The notes under the pieces were generated by a model that worked only from the letters and a program-made list of their open reading frames with translations, was not told the origin of the DNA and ran no database searches. The translations under genes and the position numbers were made by a program. A DNA stretch of 64,000 nucleotides from Chakrabartyella piscis. Its GTDB lineage: Bacteria; Bacillota; Clostridia; Lachnospirales; Anaerotignaceae. Positions 1 to 8,928 of the stretch are shown here, one piece after another (the stretch's first letter is position 1; each line of letters opens with the position of its first letter). The stretch spans positions 2,232,001-2,296,000 of the forward strand of contig CP092441.1 in the NCBI GenBank assembly GCA_030067835.1, read 5' to 3'.

Positions 1-42
1 TTTCATGATTTCAAAATATTTTTTCAAATTTATCACCTTTTC

Positions 43-79
43 GTTGTGTAGACAACAGATTCCTTTTCCTTATTATATT
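43..79 (+). promoter_or_regulatory. Putative promoter with palindromic operator
   Basis: A perfect inverted repeat, GTTGT-GTAG-ACAAC (43-56), overlaps a -35-like TAGACA (49-54). An AT-rich -10 candidate (TATTAT 71-76 or TATATT 74-79) lies 16-19 bases downstream and the ferredoxin-like gene follows at 115. The overlap suggests a regulator site, but no regulator is identified. Assignment is by inspection only. Confidence 0.4.
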
Positions 80-114
80 ACAATAGGAACAAATAAATCA
101 ATAGGAGGTTTCGT

Positions 115-780
115 ATGTCCAGAAAAGTCATTCAAATCGATGAAGAAAAATGTGTAGGCTGTGGTCTTTGTGCCAATGCCTGTCAACAAAGTGCAATTGC
201 AATTGTCAATGGAAAAGCAAAAATGATGCATGATGATTATTGCGATGGTCTTGGCAATTGTTTGCCAGTCTGTCCTGTAAATGCCATCAGTTTTTCTGAT
301 AAAGATGTGGTCAATTTAGAACCAAAATCAAAACCTGTTACCTGTCCTGGTACTTTGGCAGCTGCATTTGACAGAAAACCAGTTGCTGTAGCAGAAACCA
401 GTTCTCCTGTATCCTCCATGTTGCAACAATGGCCTGTACAAATCAAATTGGTGTCAGAAACTGCTCCATATTTCCACCAAGCACATCTTTTGGTGGCAGC
501 AGATTGTACTGCATTTGCTTATGGCAATTTCCACGGGCAATTTATGAAAAACAAAGTCACCATCATTGGATGTCCAAAATTGGATGCTGGTGATTATATC
601 GAAAAACTCACCAGTATCATCCAAAACAACGATATCAAAAGTTTGACTGTGGTACGTATGGAAGTACCTTGTTGTGGTGGAATTGAACACGCTGCTGTCA
701 CTGCACTGAAAAACAGTGGTAAATTCATTCCTTGGCAAGTACACACCATTTCCATCAAAGGTGAATTATTGGAACAATAA
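115..780 (+). CDS. 4Fe-4S dicluster-type ferredoxin-like protein
   Basis: 221 aa. The N-terminus carries a classical cluster motif C13-x2-C16-x2-C19-x3-C23, followed by a second set, C43-x5-C49-x3-CP (C53), that has only three of the four usual cysteines and resembles the CDGLGxCLPxCP form of a conserved clostridial family. The C-terminal 150 residues hold further cysteines, including a GCPKLD stretch and a PCCGG motif (C186-C187) that may bind another cofactor. No signal peptide is seen, so it is probably a cytoplasmic electron carrier or the small subunit of a redox enzyme. The start follows AGGAGG by a suitable gap. It stands alone and is followed by a terminator. The partner enzyme and reaction are unknown. 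Confidence 0.85.
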   Translation: MSRKVIQIDEEKCVGCGLCANACQQSAIAIVNGKAKMMHDDYCDGLGNCLPVCPVNAISFSDKDVVNLEPKSKPVTCPGTLAAAFDRKPVAVAETSSPVSSMLQQWPVQIKLVSETAPYFHQAHLLVAADCTAFAYGNFHGQFMKNKVTIIGCPKLDAGDYIEKLTSIIQNNDIKSLTVVRMEVPCCGGIEHAAVTALKNSGKFIPWQVHTISIKGELLEQ

Positions 781-783
781 GAA

Positions 784-821
784 ATACGGGCACCCTACCA
801 AGGATGTCCGTATATTTTTTT
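784..821 (+). terminator. Intrinsic terminator after ferredoxin-like gene
   Basis: A 9-bp stem (784-792 with 805-813, one G-U pair) is followed by a run of T at 815-821. It lies in the 41-base gap between two convergent genes. Confidence 0.8.
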
Positions 822-1343
822 CTATTTTACTGTAATCTGACACATCTTCATAGTCAAAAGTGCTGCTTCGTGGCTTTCTGGTGTGACGCCTGCACAACAT
901 TTGCTATCCACCACAATTTCCATTTCTGGCAAAGCAGATTTCAACATCATGGCATTGCTCACCACACAAATATCGGTGCAAATACCAATGAGTTCCACTG
1001 CAATTTCGTCTGTTTGTGTCATTTCCCCTATGGTTTCCACCAATTCTTTGGATCCAAAATATGGCTTATTGATGATTTTGGCACCTGACAGCGCTTCTCC
1101 AACAGAAGGATTGAGTTGCCAGCCATCTGTATCTTTCACACAATGAATCACAGGAAGATGTTTGCCTTCACTGGTTTCCATATAATCATCACCATGGGTA
1201 TCTCTTGTTGCAATGATATTTTCTAGTGGGTATTCTTTGATTTTGGCTACCACATCTGGCACAATTGCAACTGCTTCTTGGGTGCCCAAAACACCATCCA
1301 CAAAATCATTTTGCATATCAATTACAAGTAATATTTTTTTCAT
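822..1343 (-). CDS. Isochorismatase-family cysteine hydrolase (nicotinamidase-like)
   Basis: 173 aa from the ATG at 1343, preceded by AAGG-type Shine-Dalgarno sequence; an upstream in-frame ATG at 1397 lacks a good site and would add 18 unconserved residues. The fold is recognisable from LLVIDMQNDFVDG at the start. The catalytic triad is complete: D9, K93 (INKPYFGS) and C126 (GICTDICV). D48, H50 and H62 are placed as in the metal-binding site of nicotinamidases. The family hydrolyses nicotinamide, isochorismate or related amides; nicotinamide to nicotinate for NAD salvage is the likeliest reaction, and an NAD synthetase gene lies elsewhere in this window (33334). The substrate is inferred. 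Confidence 0.85.
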   Translation of the reverse strand: MKKILLVIDMQNDFVDGVLGTQEAVAIVPDVVAKIKEYPLENIIATRDTHGDDYMETSEGKHLPVIHCVKDTDGWQLNPSVGEALSGAKIINKPYFGSKELVETIGEMTQTDEIAVELIGICTDICVVSNAMMLKSALPEMEIVVDSKCCAGVTPESHEAALLTMKMCQITVK

Positions 1344-1494
1344 ATTCACACCTTCCCTTTCTCTTCTTTGGTATATCCCTATCATACTCCTTTGCAATGA
1401 TTATTTCTAGCCATAACAATGATGAAAAAACGTATCATTTCCACTGAAAAACCATGATTTTTTCTATATTATCCAAGAAAATACCGCTATCCCC

Positions 1495-1523
1495 TTGACA
1501 GATAAAACCCTGTTGGTTATGAT
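1495..1523 (+). promoter_or_regulatory. proS promoter
   Basis: Consensus -35 TTGACA (1495-1500), a 17-base spacer and -10 TATGAT (1518-1523). Transcription would begin just before the T-box leader. Confidence 0.7.
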
Positions 1524-1532
1524 AATAGAGAT

Positions 1533-1797
1533 AAAACGATGATGAGGAATAGTATATAAATCTTTGTATCCAGAAAATAGACGGTTGATGCGAGTCTTTG
1601 CAAGATTTGGTGACCTATAAACAATCCTAACACTATGGATTTTTAGAGGTTACCCAATAGAACCTACCTCGGAGCCTGTAGGGAAAATGCAGCGTATTTC
1701 GGCGTTAACGATTTCGAGTGGATGAAGGTTTCTTCATCAATTAGGGTGGCACCGCCGATTTGATTCTGGTCCCTTTTGGGGATTGGGATTTTTTTAT
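1533..1797 (+). promoter_or_regulatory. T-box leader of proS
   Basis: The 5' part contains the Stem I signature GAGGAATAGTA, and the 3' part the conserved T-box AGGGTGGCACCGCC (1743-1756), followed by a terminator stem (GGUCCC with GGGAUU) and a T run (about 1790-1796). T-box leaders bind uncharged tRNA of the downstream synthetase, here tRNA-Pro, and switch from terminator to antiterminator. I could not fix the specifier codon with certainty; proline codons CCC and CCU both occur in the 3' flank of Stem I (around 1655-1670). Confidence 0.9.
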
Positions 1798-1836
1798 TTT
1801 CAAACAAAATAGTAAAGGATATTTAGGAGGACAAAA

Positions 1837-3273
1837 ATGGCTAAGGATAAAAAATTCGTGGAATCCATCACCGATATGGATTTGGATTTCCCACAATGGT
1901 ACACTGACGTTGTCAAAAAAGCAGATCTAACAGAGTATTCCAGTTTGAAAGGTTGTATGATCATCAGACCATATGGCTATGCAATCTGGGAATTGATGCA
2001 ACAAGAATTGGACAGACGATTCAAAGAAACAGGACATGAAAATGTATACATGCCTATGTTTATTCCAGAAAGTTTGTTGCAAAAAGAAAAAGATCACGTA
2101 GAAGGCTTTGCACCAGAAGTTGCTTGGGTAACTCACGGTGGTGAAACCAAATTGCAAGAAAGACTTTGTGTGCGTCCAACATCTGAAACATTGTTCTGTG
2201 AACACTACGCAAACATCATTCACTCTTATAGAGATTTGCCAAAACTCTACAACCAATGGTGTTCCGTTGTACGTTGGGAAAAAACAACTAGACCTTTCCT
2301 TAGAACAACAGAATTCTTGTGGCAAGAAGGTCATACTGCTCATGCTACTGCTGAAGAAGCAGAAGCTGAAACTGTACGTATGTTGAATGTATACGCTGAT
2401 TTTTGTCATGAATTCTTGGCAATTCCTGTTCTCAAAGGAGAAAAAACAGCCAAAGAACGTTTTGCTGGTGCAAAAGCGACTTACACAATTGAAAGTTTGA
2501 TGCATGATGGTAAAGCTTTGCAAACAGGTACCAGCCATAACTTTGGTGATGGATTTGCAGAAGCATTTGGCATCCAATACACAGACAAAGAAAACAAATT
2601 GCAACACGTTCACCAAACAAGCTGGGGTGTAACCACACGTATGATTGGTGCTTTAATTATGGTTCATGGTGACAACAGTGGTTTGGTATTGCCTCCAAAT
2701 GTGGCACCTACACAAGTGGTCATCATCCCTATTGCACAACACAAAGAAGGCGTTTTGGAAAAATCTGCTGCACTTCGTGACAGTCTCAAAAATGTATGCA
2801 GAATCAAATTGGATGATTCCGATAAATCTGCTGGTTGGAAATTCAGCGAATATGAAATGAAAGGTGTTCCTCTTCGTTTGGAAGTTGGACCTAGAGATTT
2901 GGAACAAAACCAAGCTGTTCTTGCAAGACGTGATACTGGTGAAAAGATTATTGTTTCTTTGGATGAATTGGAAACTAAGATTCCTGAATTGTTGGCAGAA
3001 ATCCAAACTACATTGTTGGAAAAAGCTGCTGCTAGACGTGATTCCAAAACATATGTTGCGACCAATATGGCTGATTTCGAGCGTACATTGGATGAAACAC
3101 CTGGTTTTGTAAAAGCTATGTGGTGTGGAGACCAAGCGTGCGAAGATGCCATCAAAGAACAAACATCTGCAACCAGTCGTTGTATGCCATTTGAGCAAGA
3201 AAGCGTTTCTGACGTTTGTGTTTGCTGTGGCAAGCCTGCAAAAACAATGGTTTACTGGGGCAGAGCTTATTAA
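1837..3273 (+). CDS. proS: Prolyl-tRNA synthetase, archaeal/eukaryotic-like type
   Basis: 478 aa, the usual length of the short ProRS type that lacks the INS editing domain found between motifs 2 and 3 of the long bacterial type. It is a class II synthetase charging tRNA-Pro with proline in the cytosol. Visible motifs include RPTSE, the proline-pocket segment [14 protein letters not shown] and [14 protein letters not shown]. The C-terminal domain has cysteines ([16 protein letters not shown]) that probably bind zinc and ends in the aromatic WGRAY typical of the family. AGGAGG lies 6 bases before the ATG. It is monocistronic behind a T-box, so induction by proline starvation is expected. Confidence 0.97.
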   Translation: MAKDKKFVESITDMDLDFPQWYTDVVKKADLTEYSSLKGCMIIRPYGYAIWELMQQELDRRFKETGHENVYMPMFIPESLLQKEKDHVEGFAPEVAWVTHGGETKLQERLCVRPTSETLFCEHYANIIHSYRDLPKLYNQWCSVVRWEKTTRPFLRTTEFLWQEGHTAHATAEEAEAETVRMLNVYADFCHEFLAIPVLKGEKTAKERFAGAKATYTIESLMHDGKALQTGTSHNFGDGFAEAFGIQYTDKENKLQHVHQTSWGVTTRMIGALIMVHGDNSGLVLPPNVAPTQVVIIPIAQHKEGVLEKSAALRDSLKNVCRIKLDDSDKSAGWKFSEYEMKGVPLRLEVGPRDLEQNQAVLARRDTGEKIIVSLDELETKIPELLAEIQTTLLEKAAARRDSKTYVATNMADFERTLDETPGFVKAMWCGDQACEDAIKEQTSATSRCMPFEQESVSDVCVCCGKPAKTMVYWGRAY

Positions 3274-3285
3274 GATCAAAAGAGT

Positions 3286-3348
3286 AAGACCTCGGGACTC
3301 TGTCCCAACACCCTGCCACCCTTAAAAAGCGTGGACGTAAACTTTATT
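3286..3348. repeat. Dispersed repeat family C (AAGACC..CCACCC)
   Basis: AAGACC, a hairpin built on GGGACTCTGTCCC, then CCACCCTT and a tail matching GTGGACGTAAACTTTATT. The same layout and the same tail recur at 60234-60298, and a related pair of ends at 12977-13188. The hairpin arms differ between copies. Confidence 0.7.
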
Positions 3349-3395
3349 CAAAAACTTTTTATAATAAGGATAAGCAATCGAATATAAGATGAGGA

Positions 3396-3423
3396 GAGCT
3401 AGGCATTTGCCTAGCTCATTTTG
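3396..3423 (+). terminator. Putative proS terminator
   Basis: Perfect 9-bp stem (GAGCTAGGC / GCCTAGCTC, loop ATTT, 3396-3417) followed by ATTTT. The T run is short, and the stem is 120 bases beyond the stop codon. Confidence 0.5.
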
Positions 3424-3504
3424 AATGGTTGGAATGGTATAGATGCATTCTCAACGCTTTATAATTCACTTTTCACTACTTTTTTCCAACTCTATACCGC
3501 TTTT

Positions 3505-3540
3505 CTGTCATTCAGAGGAATGTAATGACGAAGAATCTTA
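3505..3540. repeat. Dispersed repeat family B copy
   Basis: Reads CTGTCATTCAGAGGA then GACGAAGAATCTTA, the reverse complement of the family core TCTTCGTCGC..CTCTGAATGACAG. The middle is degenerate. Confidence 0.7.
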
Positions 3541-3574
3541 AGTTTATAACTATTCATTCTTCGCTAAACAAACA

Positions 3575-3600
3575 GGCGGACACATAGGTCCGCCCCTACA
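3575..3600. repeat. Dispersed hairpin repeat family A copy
   Basis: Hairpin GGCGGAC / GTCCGCC followed by CCCTACA, the family A end. It lies immediately downstream of the tuf terminator. Confidence 0.7.
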
Positions 3601-3629
3601 AAAAAAGGCACTCCCTAAGGAATGCCTTT
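3598..3629 (-). terminator. tuf terminator
   Basis: On the minus strand an 11-bp stem (3619-3629 with 3604-3614, one G-U) and a loop of 4 are followed by a long U run. It begins 32 bases after the tuf stop codon. Confidence 0.9.
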
Positions 3630-3660
3630 CCAATGCTTATGCAAGCAATTCGAATTTAAA

Positions 3661-4854
3661 TTATTCGATTACGCTAATTACGGAACCAGCGCCTACTGTT
3701 CTACCACCTTCACGGATGGAGAAACGAAGACCTTGGGACATAGCGATTGGGGAAATCAATTCGATAACCATTTCTACGTTATCGCCAGGCATACACATTT
3801 CTGTACCAGCTGGAAGATTGATGACACCAGTTACGTCAGTTGTTCTGAAGTAGAATTGTGGTCTGTAGTTGTTGAAGAATGGAGTATGACGGCCACCTTC
3901 TTCTTTGCTCAATACGTAAACTTGAGCTTCGAATTTTGTATGAGGTGTAATGGAACCTGGTTTAGCCAAAACTTGACCTCTTTCGATGTCATCTCTTTGA
4001 ACACCACGAAGAAGAACACCGATGTTGTCGCCAGCTTCTGCTTGATCCAACAATTTACGGAACATTTCAACGCCTGTTACAACTACTTTTCTTGTTTCTT
4101 CTGTCAAACCAACGATTTCAACTTCGTCTTGAACTTTAACAACACCAGATTCAACTCTACCTGTTGCTACAGTACCACGACCTGTGATGGAGAATACGTC
4201 TTCTACAGGCATCAAGAAAGGTTTGTCTGTATCTCTTTTTGGTTCAGGAATGTATTCTTCAACTGCGTTGAACAATTCAAGAATGCCGTCACCCCAAGAA
4301 CCAGCTGTGTCGTTCAAAGCTTGGAAAGCGGAACCTTGGATTACAGGGATATCATCGCCTGGGAAGTCATATTCAGAAAGCAAATCTCTGATTTCCATTT
4401 CTACCAATTCAAGCATTTCTTCGTCATCTACCATATCACATTTGTTCATGAAAACAACGATGTAAGGAACGCCTACTTGACGAGAAAGCAAGATATGTTC
4501 TCTTGTTTGAGCCATAGGACCATCTGTAGCAGCTACTACCAAGATAGCACCGTCCATTTGAGCAGCACCAGTGATCATGTTTTTAACGTAATCGGCATGT
4601 CCTGGGCAGTCAACATGAGCATAGTGACGAGCTGGTGTTTCATATTCAACGTGAGCTGTGGAGATTGTGATACCACGTTCTCTTTCTTCAGGAGCTTTGT
4701 CGATGTTGTCAAAGTCTACGATAGCACCGATTTGGTATCTATCAAAAAGAGTTTTTGTGATTGCTGCTGTCAAAGTTGTTTTACCGTGGTCAACGTGACC
4801 GATTGTACCAATATTCATATGTGGTTTGGTTCTTTCAAACTTTTGCTTTGCCAT
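3661..4854 (-). CDS. tuf: Elongation factor Tu
   Basis: 397 aa, the normal length. The GTPase delivers aminoacyl-tRNA to the ribosomal A site. Visible are the P-loop GHVDHGKT near residue 18, the switch [10 protein letters not shown] and the NKCD guanine-specificity motif; domains 2 and 3 are intact to the end (VISVIE). I chose the ATG at 4854, preceded by AGGAGGAACATTTAAA; the open frame runs 35 codons further upstream but that part is the leader. It is the last gene of the str cluster, 175 bases after fusA, and has its own consensus promoter and a leader hairpin, so it can be transcribed separately. Confidence 0.99.
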   Translation of the reverse strand: MAKQKFERTKPHMNIGTIGHVDHGKTTLTAAITKTLFDRYQIGAIVDFDNIDKAPEERERGITISTAHVEYETPARHYAHVDCPGHADYVKNMITGAAQMDGAILVVAATDGPMAQTREHILLSRQVGVPYIVVFMNKCDMVDDEEMLELVEMEIRDLLSEYDFPGDDIPVIQGSAFQALNDTAGSWGDGILELFNAVEEYIPEPKRDTDKPFLMPVEDVFSITGRGTVATGRVESGVVKVQDEVEIVGLTEETRKVVVTGVEMFRKLLDQAEAGDNIGVLLRGVQRDDIERGQVLAKPGSITPHTKFEAQVYVLSKEEGGRHTPFFNNYRPQFYFRTTDVTGVINLPAGTEMCMPGDNVEMVIELISPIAMSQGLRFSIREGGRTVGAGSVISVIE

Positions 4855-4896
4855 TTTAAATGTTCCTCCTTTGGAATTTAAATATTTATTGAAGTT

Positions 4897-4920
4897 GGTG
4901 CGTCCACAATTGGACACACC
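4897..4920 (-). promoter_or_regulatory. tuf leader hairpin
   Basis: A 9-bp stem (4897-4905 with 4912-4920, one G-U) with loop of 6 lies between the tuf promoter and its ribosome-binding site. Function unknown; it could stabilise the mRNA. Confidence 0.5.
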
Positions 4921-4930
4921 TATCATCTCA

Positions 4931-4959
4931 ATTATAGTAAATTTCTTTGTATTTTGCAA
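4931..4959 (-). promoter_or_regulatory. tuf promoter
   Basis: On the minus strand TTGCAA (4954-4959), a 17-base spacer and a perfect -10 TATAAT (4931-4936), about 75 bases before the tuf start codon. Confidence 0.75.
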
Positions 4960-5029
4960 TACTTAAAATTCGTTTTATTTGCAATTTCAGCGTATTTTTA
5001 TAAAATTTTCATAAAATATCCTTTGCAAA

Positions 5030-7111
5030 TTATTTTTTGCCATCCAAAACTTTTTCTTGAATGGATTTAGGGCATGGTTCGTAATGGTCAACTTCCATTA
5101 CATAGTTGCCACGACCTTGTGTTTTGGAACGAAGGTCAGTAGAGTAACCAAACATTTCTGCAAGAGGTACAAAGGAATGAATTTCTTTGACACCACTTCT
5201 GTCGTCCATACCTTCGATACGACCACGACGAGAGTTGATATCACCGATAACATCACCCATGTATTCTTCAGGAACAGTTACAGTTACTTTCATGATTGGT
5301 TCCAAAAGAACTGCATCACCTTTTCTCATAGCTTCTTTGAAAGCCATGGAACCAGCTACTTGATAAGCTGTTTCAGAGGAATCGACATCATGGTAAGAAC
5401 CATCATATACTTCCGCTTTCACGCCAAGTACTGGATAACCGCCCAAGATACCACTTTGCATAGCTTGTTGGATACCTTTGTCGATTGCAGGGATATATTC
5501 TTTAGGGATAGAGCCCCCTACAGTAGCATTTACGAACTCGTAGTTGTGTTCAGCATCTGTGCCCATAGGATAGAAACGAACCTTACAATGACCGTATTGA
5601 CCACGACCACCGGATTGACGTACAAATTTACCTTCAACGTCAACAGCTTTACGGAATGTTTCTTTGTAGGATACTTGAGGAGCACCTACATTAGCTTCTA
5701 CCTTAAATTCACGAAGCAAACGGTCAACGATGATTTCCAAGTGAAGCTCACCCATACCAGCGATGATTGTTTGACCTGTGTCAGCATTTGTGTAGGTTTT
5801 GAAAGTTGGATCTTCTTCAGCCAATTTAGCCAAAGCAATACCCATTTTATCTCTACCTGCTTTTGTTTTAGGTTCAATTGCAACTTCGATAACTGGTTCT
5901 GGGAATACCATGGATTCCAAGATTACTTCGTGATCTTCGTCACAGATTGTATCACCTGTTGTTGTGGATTTGAAACCTACAGCAGCAGCGATATCACCAG
6001 CGTAAACTTTATCAATTTCTTCACGGTGATTTGCATGCATTTGCAAGATACGACCAACACGTTCTTTTTTGCCTTTTGTAGAATTGTGTACATATGTTCC
6101 AGAATCCAATGTACCAGAGTACACACGGAAGAATGCCAATTTACCAACAAATGGGTCATTCATAATTTTGAATGCCAAAGCTGCAAATGGTTCTTCATCG
6201 GAAGAATGTTTTTCAATTTCTTCGCCTGTGTCAGGATCCATACCTTTGATAGCAGGGATATCTGTTGGTGCAGGCATATATTCGATGACAGCATCCAACA
6301 ATTTTTGAACACCTTTGTTTTTGTAAGCGGAACCACAGAATACAGGAACCAATTTACAGCCGATACATGCACTACGCATAGCAGCTTTCAATTGTTCTAC
6401 ACTTGGTTCTTCACCTTCCAAATACATCATCATCATATCTTCGTCAGTTTCTGCAATAGATTCAACCAACGCTTGTCTGTATTCTTCAGCTTTATCAGCC
6501 ATGTCTTCAGGAATTTCGATTTCTTCAATGATGCTACCTTGGTTATCTTTGTAGATATAAGCTTTCATTGTCATCAAATCGATCAAACCGATGAAATCGC
6601 TTTCAGCACCGATTGGCAATTGCATTGCAACTGGTGTACAGCCCAATCTTTTTTTCATCATATCAACTACATTGTAGAAATCAGCACCCATGATGTCCAT
6701 TTTGTTAACAAATGCCATTCTAGGTACGTTGTAGTTATCAGCTTGACGCCATACTGTTTCGGATTGAGGTTCAACCCCACCCTTTGCACAGAATACGCAG
6801 ACAGAACCATCAAGTACACGCAAGGAACGTTCAACTTCTACTGTAAAGTCAACGTGTCCAGGAGTATCAATGATATTGATTCTGTTTTCTTGCCAATGAC
6901 AGGTTGTAGCAGCAGAAGTAATTGTGATACCTCTTTCTTGCTCTTGTTCCATCCAGTCCATTGTAGCTGTACCTTCATGAGTATCCCCAATCTTGTAGTT
7001 ACGACCTGTATAGAACAAAACACGTTCTGTCAAAGTGGTTTTACCTGCGTCGATATGAGCCATGATACCAATATTTCTGGTTCTTTCCAATGGATATGCT
7101 CTTTTTGCCAC
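5030..7111 (-). CDS. fusA: Elongation factor G
   Basis: 693 aa, full length. The translocation GTPase has the P-loop AHIDAGKT near residue 20, DTPGHVDF and NKMD, followed by domains II-V. The start is GTG (7111) with GAGGAGG upstream; the following residues ([24 protein letters not shown]) match the family start. It lies 90 bases after rpsG, in the order rpsL-rpsG-fusA-tuf of the str operon. The in-phase antisense frame is open across almost the whole gene, reflecting avoidance of TTA, CTA and TCA codons. Confidence 0.99.
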   Translation of the reverse strand: MAKRAYPLERTRNIGIMAHIDAGKTTLTERVLFYTGRNYKIGDTHEGTATMDWMEQEQERGITITSAATTCHWQENRINIIDTPGHVDFTVEVERSLRVLDGSVCVFCAKGGVEPQSETVWRQADNYNVPRMAFVNKMDIMGADFYNVVDMMKKRLGCTPVAMQLPIGAESDFIGLIDLMTMKAYIYKDNQGSIIEEIEIPEDMADKAEEYRQALVESIAETDEDMMMMYLEGEEPSVEQLKAAMRSACIGCKLVPVFCGSAYKNKGVQKLLDAVIEYMPAPTDIPAIKGMDPDTGEEIEKHSSDEEPFAALAFKIMNDPFVGKLAFFRVYSGTLDSGTYVHNSTKGKKERVGRILQMHANHREEIDKVYAGDIAAAVGFKSTTTGDTICDEDHEVILESMVFPEPVIEVAIEPKTKAGRDKMGIALAKLAEEDPTFKTYTNADTGQTIIAGMGELHLEIIVDRLLREFKVEANVGAPQVSYKETFRKAVDVEGKFVRQSGGRGQYGHCKVRFYPMGTDAEHNYEFVNATVGGSIPKEYIPAIDKGIQQAMQSGILGGYPVLGVKAEVYDGSYHDVDSSETAYQVAGSMAFKEAMRKGDAVLLEPIMKVTVTVPEEYMGDVIGDINSRRGRIEGMDDRSGVKEIHSFVPLAEMFGYSTDLRSKTQGRGNYVMEVDHYEPCPKSIQEKVLDGKK

Positions 7112-7201
7112 GACTTAGTCCTCCTCTTTATCTTGTTCAGATAAACAAATAGGCTGTGGATGTAACAGTTCGCCACATCCAATGCCCAATATTTGTTTTG
7201 A

Positions 7202-7672
7202 TTACCATTTGAAATGGGAGAAAGCTTTGTTTGCTTCTGCCATTTTGTGTGTATCGTCTTTCTTTTTACAAGCGCCACCAGCATTGCCCAGTGCATCTGT
7301 AATTTCACCAGCCAAACGATCAACCATAGTTTTTTCTCCACGTTTTCTGGAGTATGTGGTCAACCAACGAAGACCCAATGTTTGTCTTCTTTCTGGTCTG
7401 ATTTCCATTGGTACTTGATAAGTTGCACCACCAACACGACGTGCTTTAACTTCCAAAACTGGCATGATGTTACCCAAAGCTTCTTCGAAAGCTTCAAGTG
7501 CTTCTTTGCCGGATTTTTCTGCTACTTTATCAAATGCACCGTAAACGATTTTTTCTGCAACACCTTTTTTACCGTCCAACATAATGCTGTTGATGAGTTT
7601 TGTCACCAATTTGCTGTTGTAGACAGGGTCTGCTAATACTTCTCTTTTTGCAACATGTCCTTTTCTTGGCAC
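7202..7672 (-). CDS. rpsG: 30S ribosomal protein S7
   Basis: 156 aa, the standard length. It is a primary 16S rRNA-binding protein of the small-subunit head. The start [12 protein letters not shown] and the segment [23 protein letters not shown] are diagnostic. The initiation codon is GTG with AAGGAGG upstream. In E. coli S7 is the translational repressor of its operon, acting in the rpsL-rpsG gap; a structured gap is also present here (7740-7838). Confidence 0.99.
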   Translation of the reverse strand: MPRKGHVAKREVLADPVYNSKLVTKLINSIMLDGKKGVAEKIVYGAFDKVAEKSGKEALEAFEEALGNIMPVLEVKARRVGGATYQVPMEIRPERRQTLGLRWLTTYSRKRGEKTMVDRLAGEITDALGNAGGACKKKDDTHKMAEANKAFSHFKW

Positions 7673-7739
7673 GATTCTTCCCTCCTTGATGAATAAATAA
7701 TATTCTCGGTACTTCGTGGATTCATTTCCACGTTTTCAT

Positions 7740-7838
7740 GCCTTATCACTCAACGTATATCTCGTCTAAGCAATCGCAGATTGTATTGATCTGTATAAGG
7801 CATTTCCTAATTTAATTTTGACTTTTTCGAAAAAGTCA
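7740..7838 (-). promoter_or_regulatory. Structured rpsL-rpsG intercistronic region
   Basis: The 184-base gap between rpsL and rpsG contains an outer stem GCCTTAT / ATAAGGC (7740-7746 with 7795-7801) enclosing a CAGAT..ATCTG stem, plus a perfect 20-bp palindrome TGACTTTTTCGAAAAAGTCA (7819-7838). The position corresponds to the S7 autoregulatory site of E. coli; that function here is an inference. Confidence 0.5.
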
Positions 7839-7856
7839 GTGGTTACTCGTAAAAAA

Positions 7857-8279
7857 TTATTTTTTAGGAGCTTTAGGGCGTTTAGCGCCATATTTGGATC
7901 TAGCTTGCATTCTTTTTGCAACACCAGCTGTATCCAATGTACCTCTGACAATGTGGTAACGAACCCCTGGTAAATCTTTTACTCTACCACCACGGATCAA
8001 AACAACACTATGTTCTTGCAAGTTGTGGCCTTCACCTGGGATGTAAGCTGTAACTTCCAAACCATTGGAAAGACGAACTCTGGCAATTTTTCTCAAAGCG
8101 GAGTTTGGTTTTTTAGGTGTAGAAGTTTTTACTGCTGTACAAACACCACGTTTTTGTGGAGAAGAAGCATCTGTTGCTTTCTTTTGCAAAGAGTTCAAAC
8201 CTTTTTGCAAAGCTGGAGCTGTAGATTTCTTTTCTACTGTTTGTCTACCTTTTCTTACTAATTGATTAAATGTAGGCAT
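7857..8279 (-). CDS. rpsL: 30S ribosomal protein S12
   Basis: 140 aa from the ATG at 8279 ([13 protein letters not shown]) behind AGGAGG; an ATG three codons earlier is less likely. It shows the Firmicutes-type insertion before PQKRGVC. The decoding-centre loops TPKKPNS and [12 protein letters not shown] carry the lysines whose change gives streptomycin resistance, so the sequence looks drug-sensitive. First gene of the rpsL-rpsG-fusA(-tuf) cluster, with its own promoter and structured leader. rpoBC, usually just upstream, is 13 kb away. Confidence 0.99.
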   Translation of the reverse strand: MPTFNQLVRKGRQTVEKKSTAPALQKGLNSLQKKATDASSPQKRGVCTAVKTSTPKKPNSALRKIARVRLSNGLEVTAYIPGEGHNLQEHSVVLIRGGRVKDLPGVRYHIVRGTLDTAGVAKRMQARSKYGAKRPKAPKK

Positions 8280-8341
8280 GTATTGCACCTCCTTATAAGA
8301 TTATAATAATACGTTCTGCTATTGCACATATTTTCTGCCTT

Positions 8342-8387
8342 GTGTCCTCTTATGTAAGTGCTTAGAAACCTACATACGTACAGACAC
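8342..8387 (-). promoter_or_regulatory. Structured rpsL leader
   Basis: Nested stems GTGTC / GACAC (8342-8346 with 8383-8387) and TATGTAAGT / ACCTACATA (8351-8359 with 8368-8376, one G-U). On the transcript the 3' arm reads ACTTACATAAG, the same stem sequence as in the rpoB leader. Possible protein-binding or processing site. Confidence 0.5.
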
Positions 8388-8393
8388 TAGAGA

Positions 8394-8422
8394 ATTTTAT
8401 CACTCAAACAAGGAAAAGTCAA
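8394..8422 (-). promoter_or_regulatory. rpsL promoter
   Basis: Minus strand TTGACT (8417-8422), 17-base spacer, TAAAAT (8394-8399). The pheS promoter at 14515-14542 has the same hexamers. Confidence 0.75.
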
Positions 8423-8450
8423 GGTTTTTTACAAATTCCTTATGAATTTT

Positions 8451-8620
8451 TTAAAGGCAATACCACACAACCCTAATTGCAAGATTTACGAGTAGATTTT
8501 TTCGTCATAATTATCAAAAAACGTAGGCGATATCGGAAATATCGTCGAGTATTTTTAATGATTCTGACGGAGAAATAAATCGTAAAGATTGTGATAGAGC
8601 GTTGTGCGGTGTTGCCTTAA
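8451..8620. mobile_element. MITE-like element, family D, copy 1
   Basis: About 170 bp with ~20-bp imperfect terminal inverted repeats (start GGCAATACCACACAACCCT, end reading GCGTTGTGCGGTGTTGCC) flanked by TTAA-like bases. An internal hairpin, CGATAT-CGGA-ATATCG, is conserved. A second copy of the whole unit lies at 63505-63670. No reading frame. Confidence 0.7.
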
Positions 8621-8711
8621 AGTTTTACATTTGGTGCAGAAACAACCATATTCCATAGGTTTATGCAGTGAAAATTGCCACCAGCGTATAGGATTTTTGA
8701 TATGTTTTTTA

Positions 8712-8902
8712 AGATTCTTCGTCGCTTCGCTCCTCTGAATGACAGTGCGTAGATTTTTATAGAAAGACTATAGTCAGACTCTTCATTGCTTTACTCCTCT
8801 GTATGACAGTACATAGTTTTATAGAAAAGGGTATATTCAGATTCTTCGTCGCTTCGCTCCTCTGAATGACAGTTTCTGAGTTTCATAGAAAAAGGACATA
8901 CA
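8712..8902. repeat. Family B repeat, three tandem units of ~64 bp
   Basis: Units start at 8712, 8776 and 8839. Each has the core AGAYTCTTCRTYGCTT.. CTCCTCTGWATGACAG followed by about 30 bases ending in TATAGAAA. Units 1 and 3 are closest; unit 2 has drifted. Elsewhere in the window the core occurs singly. Confidence 0.8.
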
Positions 8903-8920
8903 CACAGGTACGCCCCTACA
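8895..8920. repeat. Family A hairpin, possible terminator of the glycosidase gene
   Basis: Degenerate hairpin ending in CGCCCCTACA just past the stop codon of the glycosidase gene. On the minus strand it is followed by TTTTTC, so it may also end transcription. Confidence 0.5.
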
Positions 8921-8928
8921 TATCATTC

